Positions 25,026-32,802 of a stretch of DNA of 49,053 nucleotides are shown piece by piece; the first letter of the stretch is position 1, and each line of letters starts with the position of its first letter. The stretch lies in IMG/VR virus record IMGVR_UViG_3300025097_000996, positions 1 to 49,053 of that record; one strand, 5' to 3'. A program made the position numbers and the translations under genes. Origin of the DNA: a virus. The notes beneath the pieces were generated by a model. It was given only the letters and a program-made list of their open reading frames with translations, ran no database searches and was not told the origin of the DNA.

Positions 25026-26300
25026 ATGAAATTAAGACTGCCGAATTTTAAAAAAATTGGAAATATAGCATTAAATATATTTACATTTTTAACTGTAATT
25101 ATAGGAACAATAGGTGTTGCAATTACTACAGTTAATCCTGTGAACTTATGGTGGAATATTGCCCCTATACAAACACCACTTGGAATTATTACTTATTCTA
25201 AAGTTATGCAATATTTTGAATTTATTCAAGCATATTATTATTTTGCATTAGGAGCATCAGCATTTACAATTCTCTTAGGACTTGCAATACATCTTAGAAG
25301 TTTATCACAATTAATTAAAATATTAAAAGCAATTCCTATGAATATTTTAAAATCTCCACTAATATTATATAAAGACCTTAAACGATTGAGAGATTGGATA
25401 TTTAATAAAATAGAATACCTCAATTCAGAATCAACTAAATGGAGAAGATTCTTCACAGTCATGAAATCTCCATATAGCATGCTTAGAGCCTTTGGGCTTA
25501 ACCCCCAGATGGCAATAGGTTTATTGGCAGTTGGTGGTACAGCAGGTACAGCAGTAGCAGTAAATGAAATTGTAATTGAAAGAAGTTTTGAAAACCGTTC
25601 TCCGGGAATTTACTCTGCTCCCGGTGAATATCCAGATGAAGAATTAGAAAAACTTATGGCGTGGAGAAAAGATAACCCTAACGATAATACGCTTAGGATT
25701 GTTCTTGGTACTACTCCTGTAGAAGAAATAACTATATCTAATGTATCTGTTGGTACTGCATTTTCTGGTTCAGCATTACCTAGTGGAAAGACAGAAGCTA
25801 TTTTAATTGAAGGAAAGTCTGGGATGAATACCAGATTAGAAATAGGGGAGTTGGTTTTTGAAAGAAACACTTGTAAGACTCTTACGTTAAGTGATATAAA
25901 TGCCTATAAAGTAGTAGTTCAACACAACATATCTGATGGTCAGTCTATTGCACAGACTATTGGAACGTCTAGAGATTTGCGAATTAGTGGTGGTAACTTT
26001 ATGGCTAAGAAGCTTTCAACTGAAGGTGGATTATATGACCGAATCTGGCTTGATAGTGGTTCGTTAACTTCTACAAATGCTAAGATTAATAAATTAAATT
26101 TGTCAAATATTGTAAGCAAAGGTGGAACTTGTGTAATTAGACAGGCTGACATAGGGTTACTTACAATTCAATACAATCAAACTGGACACGACCAAAACTT
26201 TGCGACTAAAGAATTTGAAGTGCAGTCAAGCACAAAGGCTAGTATTTGGGAAGTTAATGATAACAGAGAAGTTTTGTTAACTGAGCCTGCAACACAATAA
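25026..26300 (+). CDS. Membrane-anchored protein with a beta-rich C-terminal domain
   Basis: The 424-residue protein starts with a basic stretch and two to three hydrophobic helices (about 12-35, 70-92 and 160-180; for example IALNIFTFLTVIIGTIGVAI). From residue 200 it becomes beta-rich with short irregular repeats (ITISNVSVGTAFSGSALPSG, LRISGGNFMAKKLSTEGGLY) like a beta-helix or stacked-strand fold. No family was recognised. Within a membrane-protein cluster before the connector gene, it could be a DNA-delivery or virion membrane protein. A GAGGACC site lies upstream. Confidence 0.7.
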   Translation: MKLRLPNFKKIGNIALNIFTFLTVIIGTIGVAITTVNPVNLWWNIAPIQTPLGIITYSKVMQYFEFIQAYYYFALGASAFTILLGLAIHLRSLSQLIKILKAIPMNILKSPLILYKDLKRLRDWIFNKIEYLNSESTKWRRFFTVMKSPYSMLRAFGLNPQMAIGLLAVGGTAGTAVAVNEIVIERSFENRSPGIYSAPGEYPDEELEKLMAWRKDNPNDNTLRIVLGTTPVEEITISNVSVGTAFSGSALPSGKTEAILIEGKSGMNTRLEIGELVFERNTCKTLTLSDINAYKVVVQHNISDGQSIAQTIGTSRDLRISGGNFMAKKLSTEGGLYDRIWLDSGSLTSTNAKINKLNLSNIVSKGGTCVIRQADIGLLTIQYNQTGHDQNFATKEFEVQSSTKASIWEVNDNREVLLTEPATQ

Positions 26301-26304
26301 AATT

Positions 26305-26736
26305 ATGGATAATTTAAAGAATATGAAAGTATCAATAGGATTAGTAATAGCCATTATAGTTCAAGCGTTTGGACTTATTTGGTATGTTGCACAACTTGAT
26401 TCAAATGTTACTTCTTTGAATGAGTCTGTTGGAGCTTTACAAGAACAAGCTACTACAGTTGATGTTGCAGTTCTTCAAAAGGATTTAGAAAATATTAAGG
26501 AAAAAATTCTAGTGATGGATGAAATGCACAGTATGAAGTTTGACCCATCAGAATTAGAAGAAGCAATAGATGATATAGAAAAAATAATTGCAGAGCTTTC
26601 AACTAAAGATGCACTTATAGAAAATGAAATGCGAACTATCATGTCTGACCACGGGGGTTTTGCTGAGGTTTTAAAACAACTTAATGCAGCTGGTTTATTG
26701 CCAAGTGGAGAAAAAAGAAGTTACGGAGACTATTAG
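26305..26736 (+). CDS. Single-span membrane protein with coiled coil
   Basis: The 143-residue protein has an N-terminal anchor (VSIGLVIAIIVQAFGLIWYV) followed by a long coiled coil (LDSNVTSLNESVGALQEQAT onward). This is the general shape of inner-membrane spanins, though no outer-membrane partner is visible. It starts four bases after the previous stop with a weak ribosome site. Confidence 0.6.
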   Translation: MDNLKNMKVSIGLVIAIIVQAFGLIWYVAQLDSNVTSLNESVGALQEQATTVDVAVLQKDLENIKEKILVMDEMHSMKFDPSELEEAIDDIEKIIAELSTKDALIENEMRTIMSDHGGFAEVLKQLNAAGLLPSGEKRSYGDY

Positions 26737-26788
26737 AAAAGAAATTGGATAACATTAAAAGATAAAACGATAAATGGAGGACATTAAT

Positions 26789-26941
26789 ATGTGGGGAAAA
26801 GTAAGACCACAAATTTTTCTAGCTATTATTGTACTTGGTGGTTTAAGTGCAATTGGAGTGATTTATGGACACATTGAAATTGCTACAGGATGTACAGGTG
26901 GAATTATAGCACTCGGTATGAAGGTTTTAGAGAGTGAGTAA
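26789..26941 (+). CDS. 50-residue protein with two membrane helices
   Basis: GGAGGAC precedes the ATG. Two hydrophobic segments (IFLAIIVLGGLSAIGVIYG and ATGCTGGIIALGMKVL) form a likely helical hairpin with short charged ends, the size and shape of a class II holin. It overlaps the next gene by eight bases. No family was recognised. Confidence 0.6.
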   Translation: MWGKVRPQIFLAIIVLGGLSAIGVIYGHIEIATGCTGGIIALGMKVLESE

Positions 26942-27056
26942 AATTAAAAAAGTTAGTGTGACTAAAAGACAATTTATAGTCTTTACTCTACAAATAGCAT
27001 TAATTATTGGTTGCATAGTATCAATTATAGTAATTGGAAATATTTACGGAAATTAA
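26934..27056 (+). CDS. 40-residue single-span membrane peptide
   Basis: It begins at a GTG inside the end of the preceding gene. A basic head (SKIKKVSVTKRQF) is followed by one long hydrophobic helix (IVFTLQIALIIGCIVSIIVI). It is probably translated by coupling. No family was recognised. Confidence 0.5.
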   Translation: MSKIKKVSVTKRQFIVFTLQIALIIGCIVSIIVIGNIYGN

Positions 27057-27109
27057 GATTGTTATTATAAATTAATTAAAAATATAGAAAAAAGAAAAGG
27101 AGATGAAAA

Positions 27110-27283
27110 ATGTTATCAAAGAAAATAGGAAATTCTATTATTAAAAGTTTACCTGTTGCAGGAGCTTTAGCAATTGGTGTAGGAGCAACATTAGCAGTAC
27201 TTAATAGAAGCAAACTTGAAAATAGAATATTTGATAAATTAACTGCAAGACAGATTATAAAAGAGTCTATTCCTTTGCAGTAA
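27110..27283 (+). CDS. 57-residue hydrophobic small protein
   Basis: AAAAGGAG precedes the ATG. The first half holds an Ala/Gly-rich hydrophobic helix (PVAGALAIGVGATLAVL) and the second half is an amphipathic charged helix. It is the last of the membrane cluster. No family was recognised. Confidence 0.55.
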   Translation: MLSKKIGNSIIKSLPVAGALAIGVGATLAVLNRSKLENRIFDKLTARQIIKESIPLQ

Positions 27284-27290
27284 AATTACT

Positions 27291-27329
27291 TAGTGTAATA
27301 GACAATTTTATTGAAAAAAAGGGTATAAT
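27291..27329 (+). promoter_or_regulatory. Two -10-like sites before the connector gene
   Basis: TAGTGTAATAGACAA at 27291 resembles the TAGTATAATA class, and a TATAAT at 27324-27329 lies only five bases before the ATG at 27335. No TTGACA is present. Use of the second site would give a leaderless message. Both are tentative. Confidence 0.3.
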
Positions 27330-27334
27330 AAGTT

Positions 27335-27952
27335 ATGGATGATAACGAAGCTGATATTTTAGGTGCTGTTCAAGAACTTGGAGAAGAAGTATTTATTGAA
27401 TCTCAGAGATTATGCCCAGAAAATTCAGGGTGGTTAAAAACCAGTGGGCAACTTATCCCAACTATGGGAGGGTTTGAAATTATATATGAAGCTCCACATG
27501 CTAGATTAATACATGATGGAAAAGAATCAGATGAACAATACTATGAACAAAAAGTGAAAAGACATAGAAGAAGGAGAAGAGGAATGAAAAGTCCTTTAGC
27601 TTTAAAAATTGATGCTAAAGGAATAGGAACAGGTAATCCTAATAGACCTCCAAAGGGTAACTATGATGATTTAAGATCATTACTTAATTTAAAAAGAATG
27701 TCTAATACTGTTCCAGTAAAAGCACATACAAAAAAATTCTTTGGTCGTAGACCAATGTTAAATCCAGAAACAGGTGAATGGAAAGTAGTAAGTACAATTG
27801 CTCAAAGTCCTAGACCTTTTATTGATGATGCTTATAGAAAAGTAATTAAAAGAAAAAAGTATAGAGACGTTAGTAAAGTATTGGGAATTTCTTTTCCAGC
27901 GAAATTGGGGAAAGGAAGACAAGAAATTCTAAGACGATTCTTATCAATATAA
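27335..27952 (+). CDS. HK97 gp10-like head-tail connector protein
   Basis: The 205-residue protein follows the gp10/minor-capsid pattern: an N-terminal helix with ESQRLCPENSGWLKTSG (CP-x-NSG-x-LK-x-S), FEIIYEAPHARLIHDG, and near the end SPRPFIDDAYRKV. Such proteins complete the neck or tail junction of siphoviruses and myoviruses. A basic insert (KVKRHRRRRRGMK) and a Pro/Arg-rich middle are extra. It implies that tail genes exist outside the window. Confidence 0.75.
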   Translation: MDDNEADILGAVQELGEEVFIESQRLCPENSGWLKTSGQLIPTMGGFEIIYEAPHARLIHDGKESDEQYYEQKVKRHRRRRRGMKSPLALKIDAKGIGTGNPNRPPKGNYDDLRSLLNLKRMSNTVPVKAHTKKFFGRRPMLNPETGEWKVVSTIAQSPRPFIDDAYRKVIKRKKYRDVSKVLGISFPAKLGKGRQEILRRFLSI

Positions 27953-27964
27953 AGGAGGAATAAC

Positions 27965-28180
27965 ATGGTAGACGTTAGTAAAGTTACAGCTGAACAAGAG
28001 TATATAATAGCCAGACATTCACGCATGGTTGGTAAAATATTAGATTTGGTTGAAGCATCTATGCCAGAAGGAAATCAACTCGAAAAACTCAAGAAGCTCA
28101 TTCAAGTCCCACTATATGACTATAGAAATGAAATGATTAAGTTGGTTTCAGGCGAAGCTGGTGCAGAAATTACTGAATAA
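27965..28180 (+). CDS. Small helical head protein, paralogue of the protein at 30702
   Basis: AAGGAGG precedes the ATG of this 71-residue protein. RMVGKILDLVEASMPEG aligns with RMVGEVMNLIEASLPDT of the 74-residue protein on the other side of the capsid gene, and the match continues through KKLIQVPLYDYRNEM against KKSIKQAMWRTNRNI. The two are clearly related. Function is unknown; probably a head or neck component. Confidence 0.7.
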   Translation: MVDVSKVTAEQEYIIARHSRMVGKILDLVEASMPEGNQLEKLKKLIQVPLYDYRNEMIKLVSGEAGAEITE

Positions 28181-28225
28181 TATATAATTTATATATAAAA
28201 TTCGTAATATTTATGGTAAAAATGC

Positions 28226-28243
28226 ATTAAAATGTAGTATAAT
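28226..28243 (+). promoter_or_regulatory. Putative capsid-operon promoter (TAGTATAATA class)
   Basis: ATTAAAATGTAGTATAATA with TATAAT at 28238-28243 and no TTGACA box. It matches the copies near 22868 and 24871. It lies 137 bases before the scaffold gene, leaving a long structured leader. Confidence 0.5.
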
Positions 28244-28252
28244 ATAACAGAT

Positions 28253-28320
28253 AGGGTAAATATACCCTTTTATAATATAATTCAGAAGGTCGGGGGTGGC
28301 TAAGACCAACCTTGAGAATT
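28253..28320 (+). promoter_or_regulatory. Structured leader of the scaffold-capsid operon
   Basis: AGGGTA/TACCCT (28253-28258, 28263-28268) repeats the palindrome of the Hsp20 leader. A second hairpin follows: AATTC and AAGGT at 28279-28290 pair with ACCTT and GAATT at 28309-28320, separated by a two-base internal loop. The structure could protect the message or control translation. Confidence 0.4.
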
Positions 28321-28379
28321 AAAAAAATAAATTATTTTTAGTCTGGAATGGACTGGAAAGGACATAGGAGGTCGTAAAT

Positions 28380-29204
28380 ATGTCACAGGAACAAAATTTG
28401 GAGAAGCATATGGAAGGTACTAACCTTGCATTATCTGCTGTAGCAGAAGTGCTTGCCAAGATGGACGAAAGACTTACGAAAGAAGAGGAAGAGGATAGAA
28501 TAGACGAGGAAGAGAAAGCGATAGAAGCTGAAAAATCAGACTTAGTAAAGGCTGTAGCTTCAGAAGTTGTCTCTATGATTAAAGAGGAAAACCCTCTTGG
28601 AATGGATGTTGATGGTAGTAAAGAAAGGAAAGCAAAGGCAGCAGCACCTCGATATGATGATGCTCAAGCAGCCGCTAACCCGACTACTAAAATCGAAGAT
28701 CAGCAGTCAGTAATCCAAGCTGCAGACATGGAAGATGAAGACGAAGAAGAAAAAACTTCATACAAAGCTGAAGATGACGATAACGGTTCTGATGAAGAGC
28801 CTGTTGACAAAGCTGAAGATGAAGACGAAGAGGATGTCGAAAAAGCAGACGATAACGATGACGAAGAGGATGATGACGGAATGAAAGCAATGAGGAAAGA
28901 ACTCGATGCTTTAAGAAAGACTGTCGCAGCCTACGAAGCAAACATGGAAAAAGCTATCGAAGAGCAGTCTGAATCAAGACTACGCAAGATGGGCTTTAGA
29001 GAAGAGAATGGTCTTCAGAGACCAGCTCTTATGAATAACGAAGCACTGGGTACAGATGGAACTACTCCACTTGTAAAACGTGCTGCAAGTGGTACTGATG
29101 TTGCAGACGAACTTTCTGGCTTGTCTTACAAGCAATTAAGAGACCTACAACACAAAATAGATACTGGTGACACTACTGGTGTTCCTAGAGAACTACTTGG
29201 ATAA
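28380..29204 (+). CDS. Scaffold-like acidic protein upstream of the capsid gene
   Basis: The 274-residue protein lies directly before the major capsid gene. It has a helical charged N-terminus, a very acidic middle (EPVDKAEDEDEEDVEKADDN) and a coiled-coil segment (MRKELDALRKTVAAYEANME). This is the usual composition of phage scaffolding proteins, which guide capsid assembly and leave or are digested. AGGAGG fixes the start. Codons are richer in G and C than in the neighbouring accessory genes, as expected for a highly expressed structural unit. Confidence 0.75.
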   Translation: MSQEQNLEKHMEGTNLALSAVAEVLAKMDERLTKEEEEDRIDEEEKAIEAEKSDLVKAVASEVVSMIKEENPLGMDVDGSKERKAKAAAPRYDDAQAAANPTTKIEDQQSVIQAADMEDEDEEEKTSYKAEDDDNGSDEEPVDKAEDEDEEDVEKADDNDDEEDDDGMKAMRKELDALRKTVAAYEANMEKAIEEQSESRLRKMGFREENGLQRPALMNNEALGTDGTTPLVKRAASGTDVADELSGLSYKQLRDLQHKIDTGDTTGVPRELLG

Positions 29205-29237
29205 ATTAAATTTTAGTAAACGAGGAGAAAATTAATT

Positions 29238-30605
29238 ATGGCAAATCCATCATTATCTGAGTATATTGCTCAGTCTCAAAGAGGTTTGTACTCGTCTGTA
29301 TTCGGACCTGAATACTTACAGAAACAGACTTACTTTACAGTGGACACTGCTACAGGTATTTTTAATACTACCTATGGTAGGAAAGTTTGGCATGCGTTAA
29401 ACAACCAAACTCGTTTTTTCAATGCTGTCCCAAGAACTGTTTGGGGCAACACAGCTGGTTGGAGAATAAGAACTGACCGAGGTTCAAGTCGATCAAGACC
29501 TGTAACTGAAACTGGTTCACTCCCTACAGTTGACATTTCTAACATTGCAAACGTATCTAGCTTGCCTAGAATCGTTTCAACTACTTTCGGTGCTTCAGTG
29601 AAGTCAGTCTTTACTGCACAGCTAGAAGGTGGTGTTGGTGATGTTCTAGCATTGGAAAACGAAAACGCACAACTTGACCACGTTAAAGAAATTAACGAAG
29701 AATTAATGGCAGGCTCTGGATACGTTGTATCAGCTGGTTCTACAACCACTGGTACTGTCCCAGCAGCTGTCGCAAAAAATATTAAGATAGGTGACAATGT
29801 TGCCTATTGGGATACATCTGCAAATGGTTACATTGATACAGGTGGGATGGCAGTGAGTGGTGTGAATACAACTACTGGTGTTGTTACACATGCTTCAACT
29901 GATTCAATAACTATTGCTGACGGTGATGGTATGATTGTTGTGTCAAGAGCAGGATTGACATCTATTGATGATATCGTTCAGGCAGATGGTGCTGTTGTTG
30001 GTGGGTCATATGACTCAAATGCAGCCTTCGCTTCAGGCGGTGGAGTACAAGCGTATGACTTAACATTTGGTGACAGAGCTGCAGGTAACTGGAACGCTGC
30101 TGCTACAGTTAAGGATAACAACGGTACAGGAAGAGATTTATCTCTAAACCTACTTGATGATTGTATTCAATCAGTAAGAACTAATGGTGGAGAACCTAAA
30201 CTAATCGTTATGGGTCACGACCAATACTTCAAACTTGAGAGATTACTACAATCACAACAGAGATACTTAGGACAGGAAGAGTACCAAGTTGGTGTTGGTT
30301 CTGAAAGAACCTTCCCCGGAACTCGTACTGGTCTAGTTCTTGCTACTTACCAAGGTATTCCAATACTTCCAGATGCTGACACTCCAAAGAGTGTTAGTAC
30401 AGCTGACGCAGTTTTGGGTTCAAACGTATATGTTTTGGACACAGACTACCTTGAAATAGCTGTGGCACAACCAACACAGTATATAGAAAACAGAGATTAC
30501 TTCGCAGCTAATGCGTTAGTAGTCAGAGGTTTACTATACACTATGGCAGAAATGCGATGTCACAACTTCTTTGTACAAGCTAAGATTGTTGATTTAAATA
30601 CATAA
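29238..30605 (+). CDS. Major capsid protein, HK97 fold
   Basis: The 455-residue protein has HK97-type features. An N-terminal arm is followed by NNQTRFFNAVPRTVWGNTAG, then SSRSRPVTETGSLPTVDISN, then in the A-domain part LLDDCIQSVRTNGGEPKLIV, YQGIPILPD and YVLDTDYLEIAVAQP. The last two patterns are typical of HK97-fold capsids. A beta-rich stretch at about 160-240 with TTTGTVPAAVAKNIKIGDNV is probably an inserted surface domain. It follows the scaffold gene by 33 bases with a GAGGAG site. Synonymous sites use C more than the accessory genes do. Confidence 0.88.
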   Translation: MANPSLSEYIAQSQRGLYSSVFGPEYLQKQTYFTVDTATGIFNTTYGRKVWHALNNQTRFFNAVPRTVWGNTAGWRIRTDRGSSRSRPVTETGSLPTVDISNIANVSSLPRIVSTTFGASVKSVFTAQLEGGVGDVLALENENAQLDHVKEINEELMAGSGYVVSAGSTTTGTVPAAVAKNIKIGDNVAYWDTSANGYIDTGGMAVSGVNTTTGVVTHASTDSITIADGDGMIVVSRAGLTSIDDIVQADGAVVGGSYDSNAAFASGGGVQAYDLTFGDRAAGNWNAAATVKDNNGTGRDLSLNLLDDCIQSVRTNGGEPKLIVMGHDQYFKLERLLQSQQRYLGQEEYQVGVGSERTFPGTRTGLVLATYQGIPILPDADTPKSVSTADAVLGSNVYVLDTDYLEIAVAQPTQYIENRDYFAANALVVRGLLYTMAEMRCHNFFVQAKIVDLNT

Positions 30606-30632
30606 TCTTTAGTTAGTTAACAAGAAACTTTT

Positions 30633-30663
30633 ATGGGATGGGGAGCTAGTTCTCCCCACCCAT
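30633..30663 (+). terminator. Hairpin after the capsid gene
   Basis: TGGGATGGGGAG pairs with CTCCCCACCCA around a six-base loop with one bulged A. Only a weak TTATTATA follows, so it may be a partial terminator or a 3' end that stabilises the capsid message. Confidence 0.6.
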
Positions 30664-30701
30664 TATTATAAAATGAATGTGATGTAATGTAATGGTGAAT
30701 A

Positions 30702-30926
30702 ATGAGAGTTGTATATAAAAATGGTGTGTTGCAGAGTCTGGATGTCCAGACAAAAAGAATGGTCGGAGAAGTAATGAATCTAATCGAAGCTTCATTACCC
30801 GATACTTCAGCAACAAAAGCTTTTAAGAAATCTATAAAGCAAGCCATGTGGCGTACAAATCGTAATATTCAAGATGATGTGAACGGTATGTCTTTCACAG
30901 ATATAAATGTGAACATGGAGAAATAA
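30702..30926 (+). CDS. Small helical head protein, paralogue of the protein at 27965
   Basis: The 74-residue protein shares KRMVGEVMNLIEASLPD and the following KKSIKQAMWRTNRNI with the protein before the scaffold gene. The duplicated pair brackets scaffold and capsid. The start has a weak ribosome site (AATAATG), so translation may be low. Function is unknown. Confidence 0.65.
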   Translation: MRVVYKNGVLQSLDVQTKRMVGEVMNLIEASLPDTSATKAFKKSIKQAMWRTNRNIQDDVNGMSFTDINVNMEK

Positions 30927-30929
30927 AAA

Positions 30930-31589
30930 ATGTCTAAACATACATTTAAACAATCAAGCGTGACTGGCGATACTAGAGGGTTAGCCCGACTAGCGTTAGG
31001 ATACGATTGGAACTACTTGGCTGATGCCGAGACTTTATTATTTGGAAGCACAGATGAAACTGCTTTCAGAATGCAAAACATCACCGCTGGTACTGGTATT
31101 ACTACTGGTACAGGCACTCTCTATAAAGCTAATGTTACAGTTGCAGGAGACTTGATTACTACAACTATCGTTATGGATATAACGGGTCTAGACTCAAGTG
31201 CTAATACAGATATTATTGGAGTAGACTCTACTGCTAACAGTCACATTGGACAGGTTACTGCTGCCCTTAATGGAACAATCTTTGCAGGGGAAATAACTTG
31301 CTTAGAAACCCCGGCTGGTGGTGAACCTGACATTGACCTAGTATCTGGGGATGAAGCCACAGGAACTGAAGATGCAGTATATACAGGACTTACTAACAGT
31401 ACAAAGTTGTTCGATGCTGGACAAGATTGGGTGGGTGGTTTACATGCCAACCAATACCAGACAGCGGGATTAACAGCTATGCCAGCTGCTGACCAGTACT
31501 TGTACTTGTCAACTGGTAATACTGATAATGTTAACGATACTTATACAGCAGGTAAATTCAAAATAGTACTTTACGGTTACCCAGCGTAA
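30930..31589 (+). CDS. Beta-rich virion protein, possible head decoration protein
   Basis: The 219-residue protein lies soon after the capsid gene and is rich in Thr, Gly and Ala with strand-like segments (ITAGTGITTGTGTLYKANVT, GDLITTTIVMDITGLDSSAN). It lacks long helices and charged tails. Position and composition suggest a capsid decoration or other virion protein. Two strong hairpins follow the gene, which suggests a discrete abundant message. No family was recognised. Confidence 0.65.
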   Translation: MSKHTFKQSSVTGDTRGLARLALGYDWNYLADAETLLFGSTDETAFRMQNITAGTGITTGTGTLYKANVTVAGDLITTTIVMDITGLDSSANTDIIGVDSTANSHIGQVTAALNGTIFAGEITCLETPAGGEPDIDLVSGDEATGTEDAVYTGLTNSTKLFDAGQDWVGGLHANQYQTAGLTAMPAADQYLYLSTGNTDNVNDTYTAGKFKIVLYGYPA

Positions 31590-31601
31590 TAAATAATTAA
31601 T

Positions 31602-31702
31602 TAAGTAGCCATCTTTTAATCGAGGTGGCTACTTAGAAGAAAATAAATAAATCTACGATATTAAAGCTGTCTTAGAGCAACTTTCTGAGCAGCTTCGTAG
31701 AT
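31602..31702 (+). promoter_or_regulatory. Two tandem RNA hairpins between virion genes
   Basis: Hairpin 1: 31602-31614 pairs with 31623-31635 over 13 bp with one G-U. Hairpin 2: ATCTACGA (31651) pairs with TCGTAGAT (31695), AGCTG (31665) with CAGCT (31690), and CTTAGA (31671) with TCTGAG (31684). Neither has a T-run. They may be mRNA-end stabilisers or a regulatory RNA for the gene at 31740. Confidence 0.5.
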
Positions 31703-31739
31703 ATACTGATAAATTAGGATAGATTTAAAGGAGACTTAA

Positions 31740-32789
31740 ATGGCAGGCTTTACAAATAGTTATGATAAATCATGGGAATGGAAAGAATGGAATACTGATC
31801 CTAGTACTAGAACTTCCGTAGCTCCCTATGATAGATATGTACCTTTTAGTGGTACTGTAGGAACAAGTGCTGTTGATTTAATCAATATATATGCAGGTCC
31901 ATACTATGAATTAGATCAAGGTGGTGCTGCAGGAACTACCGCAAGTTGGGAAAAGGCTACTACAGGTAGTCCCGGAATAAACCAAATTTTAAACCCCTCA
32001 ATTGAACACACAACCATCTCCGAATTTACAGCAGATGGTTCAGCTATATCAAGAACTACTTCAAACCCTCACTTAGGTTCAGCAGAACTTACAGTTAACC
32101 CTACTGGCTCTGCAGCCAAAGAAGGATTTTATGTTACTACAACTTCTATTGCTGGTGGAGGAGCCGATTTAAATCAAAATACAGATAGATGGATAGTAGC
32201 TTCAGGAATGGTAAGAGGAGCAACTGCTGAAGGTGATGCAGTAGTGCAAATCACAGATTCTGATGGAATTGCTCTAGTTACTGGAACTGCAGTTAGTTTA
32301 AGTACATCTTACCAAAGAGTAAGTGTAGCATACAATATTCCGTCAAGCCAAACCCCAGCAACTTACAGAGTTAAATTCTGTTCAAATACTCAACACGATA
32401 TTGATATGTACTGGGATTCTTTGATGTGGGATGTTAGAAAAGATTCAACTGTTGTTGATTATATAGATGGAAGCCTAGCAGGTGGAAATGGATATGAATG
32501 GGAAGGCACTGCAAACCTATCAAGATCAAGACATATTTCACCTATAGGAGTAATTAGAGGAATTAGTATTAGAAACACTCATGCTTCTAATGTATTATAT
32601 GTAGCATTTGATTGTACTGCAGAAGCAAGTACAGCAGCAATTAAATTAAGTGGTAACGATACTACAGAACATAATTGGTTCTCAAGTAATCACCCATTAG
32701 ACTTCAGAAAGAATGTCTCTGTTTATGGCAGTAGTTCAAGCACAGGCTATGAAGGTGTAATTTGGGGAACATCATTTCCAGTAGGATAA
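31740..32789 (+). CDS. Virion protein with a carbohydrate-binding-like domain
   Basis: The 349-residue protein contains a jelly-roll-like carbohydrate-binding segment, starting at LNPSIEHTTISEFTADGSAI and ending at DYIDGSLAGGNGYEWEGTAN, a closing pattern seen in many siphovirus minor tail and decoration proteins. Such domains may help virions adhere to cell surfaces or glycans. The flanking parts are beta-rich. AAGGAG fixes the start. Whether it sits on the head or tail cannot be told. Confidence 0.65.
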   Translation: MAGFTNSYDKSWEWKEWNTDPSTRTSVAPYDRYVPFSGTVGTSAVDLINIYAGPYYELDQGGAAGTTASWEKATTGSPGINQILNPSIEHTTISEFTADGSAISRTTSNPHLGSAELTVNPTGSAAKEGFYVTTTSIAGGGADLNQNTDRWIVASGMVRGATAEGDAVVQITDSDGIALVTGTAVSLSTSYQRVSVAYNIPSSQTPATYRVKFCSNTQHDIDMYWDSLMWDVRKDSTVVDYIDGSLAGGNGYEWEGTANLSRSRHISPIGVIRGISIRNTHASNVLYVAFDCTAEASTAAIKLSGNDTTEHNWFSSNHPLDFRKNVSVYGSSSSTGYEGVIWGTSFPVG

Positions 32790-32802
32790 GGAGAAAACTG
32801 TC

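Noticed and set aside
29372-29797. 141-codon open frame on the minus strand inside the capsid gene
   Set aside because: It lies wholly opposite a well-supported capsid gene, has no ribosome site, and its composition is that of a complement of Thr/Val-rich coding sequence.
31651-31723. Possible short gene reading DIKAVLEQLSEQLRRYTDKL
   Set aside because: The frame has no start codon or ribosome site and its bases form a long paired hairpin, which explains the order better.
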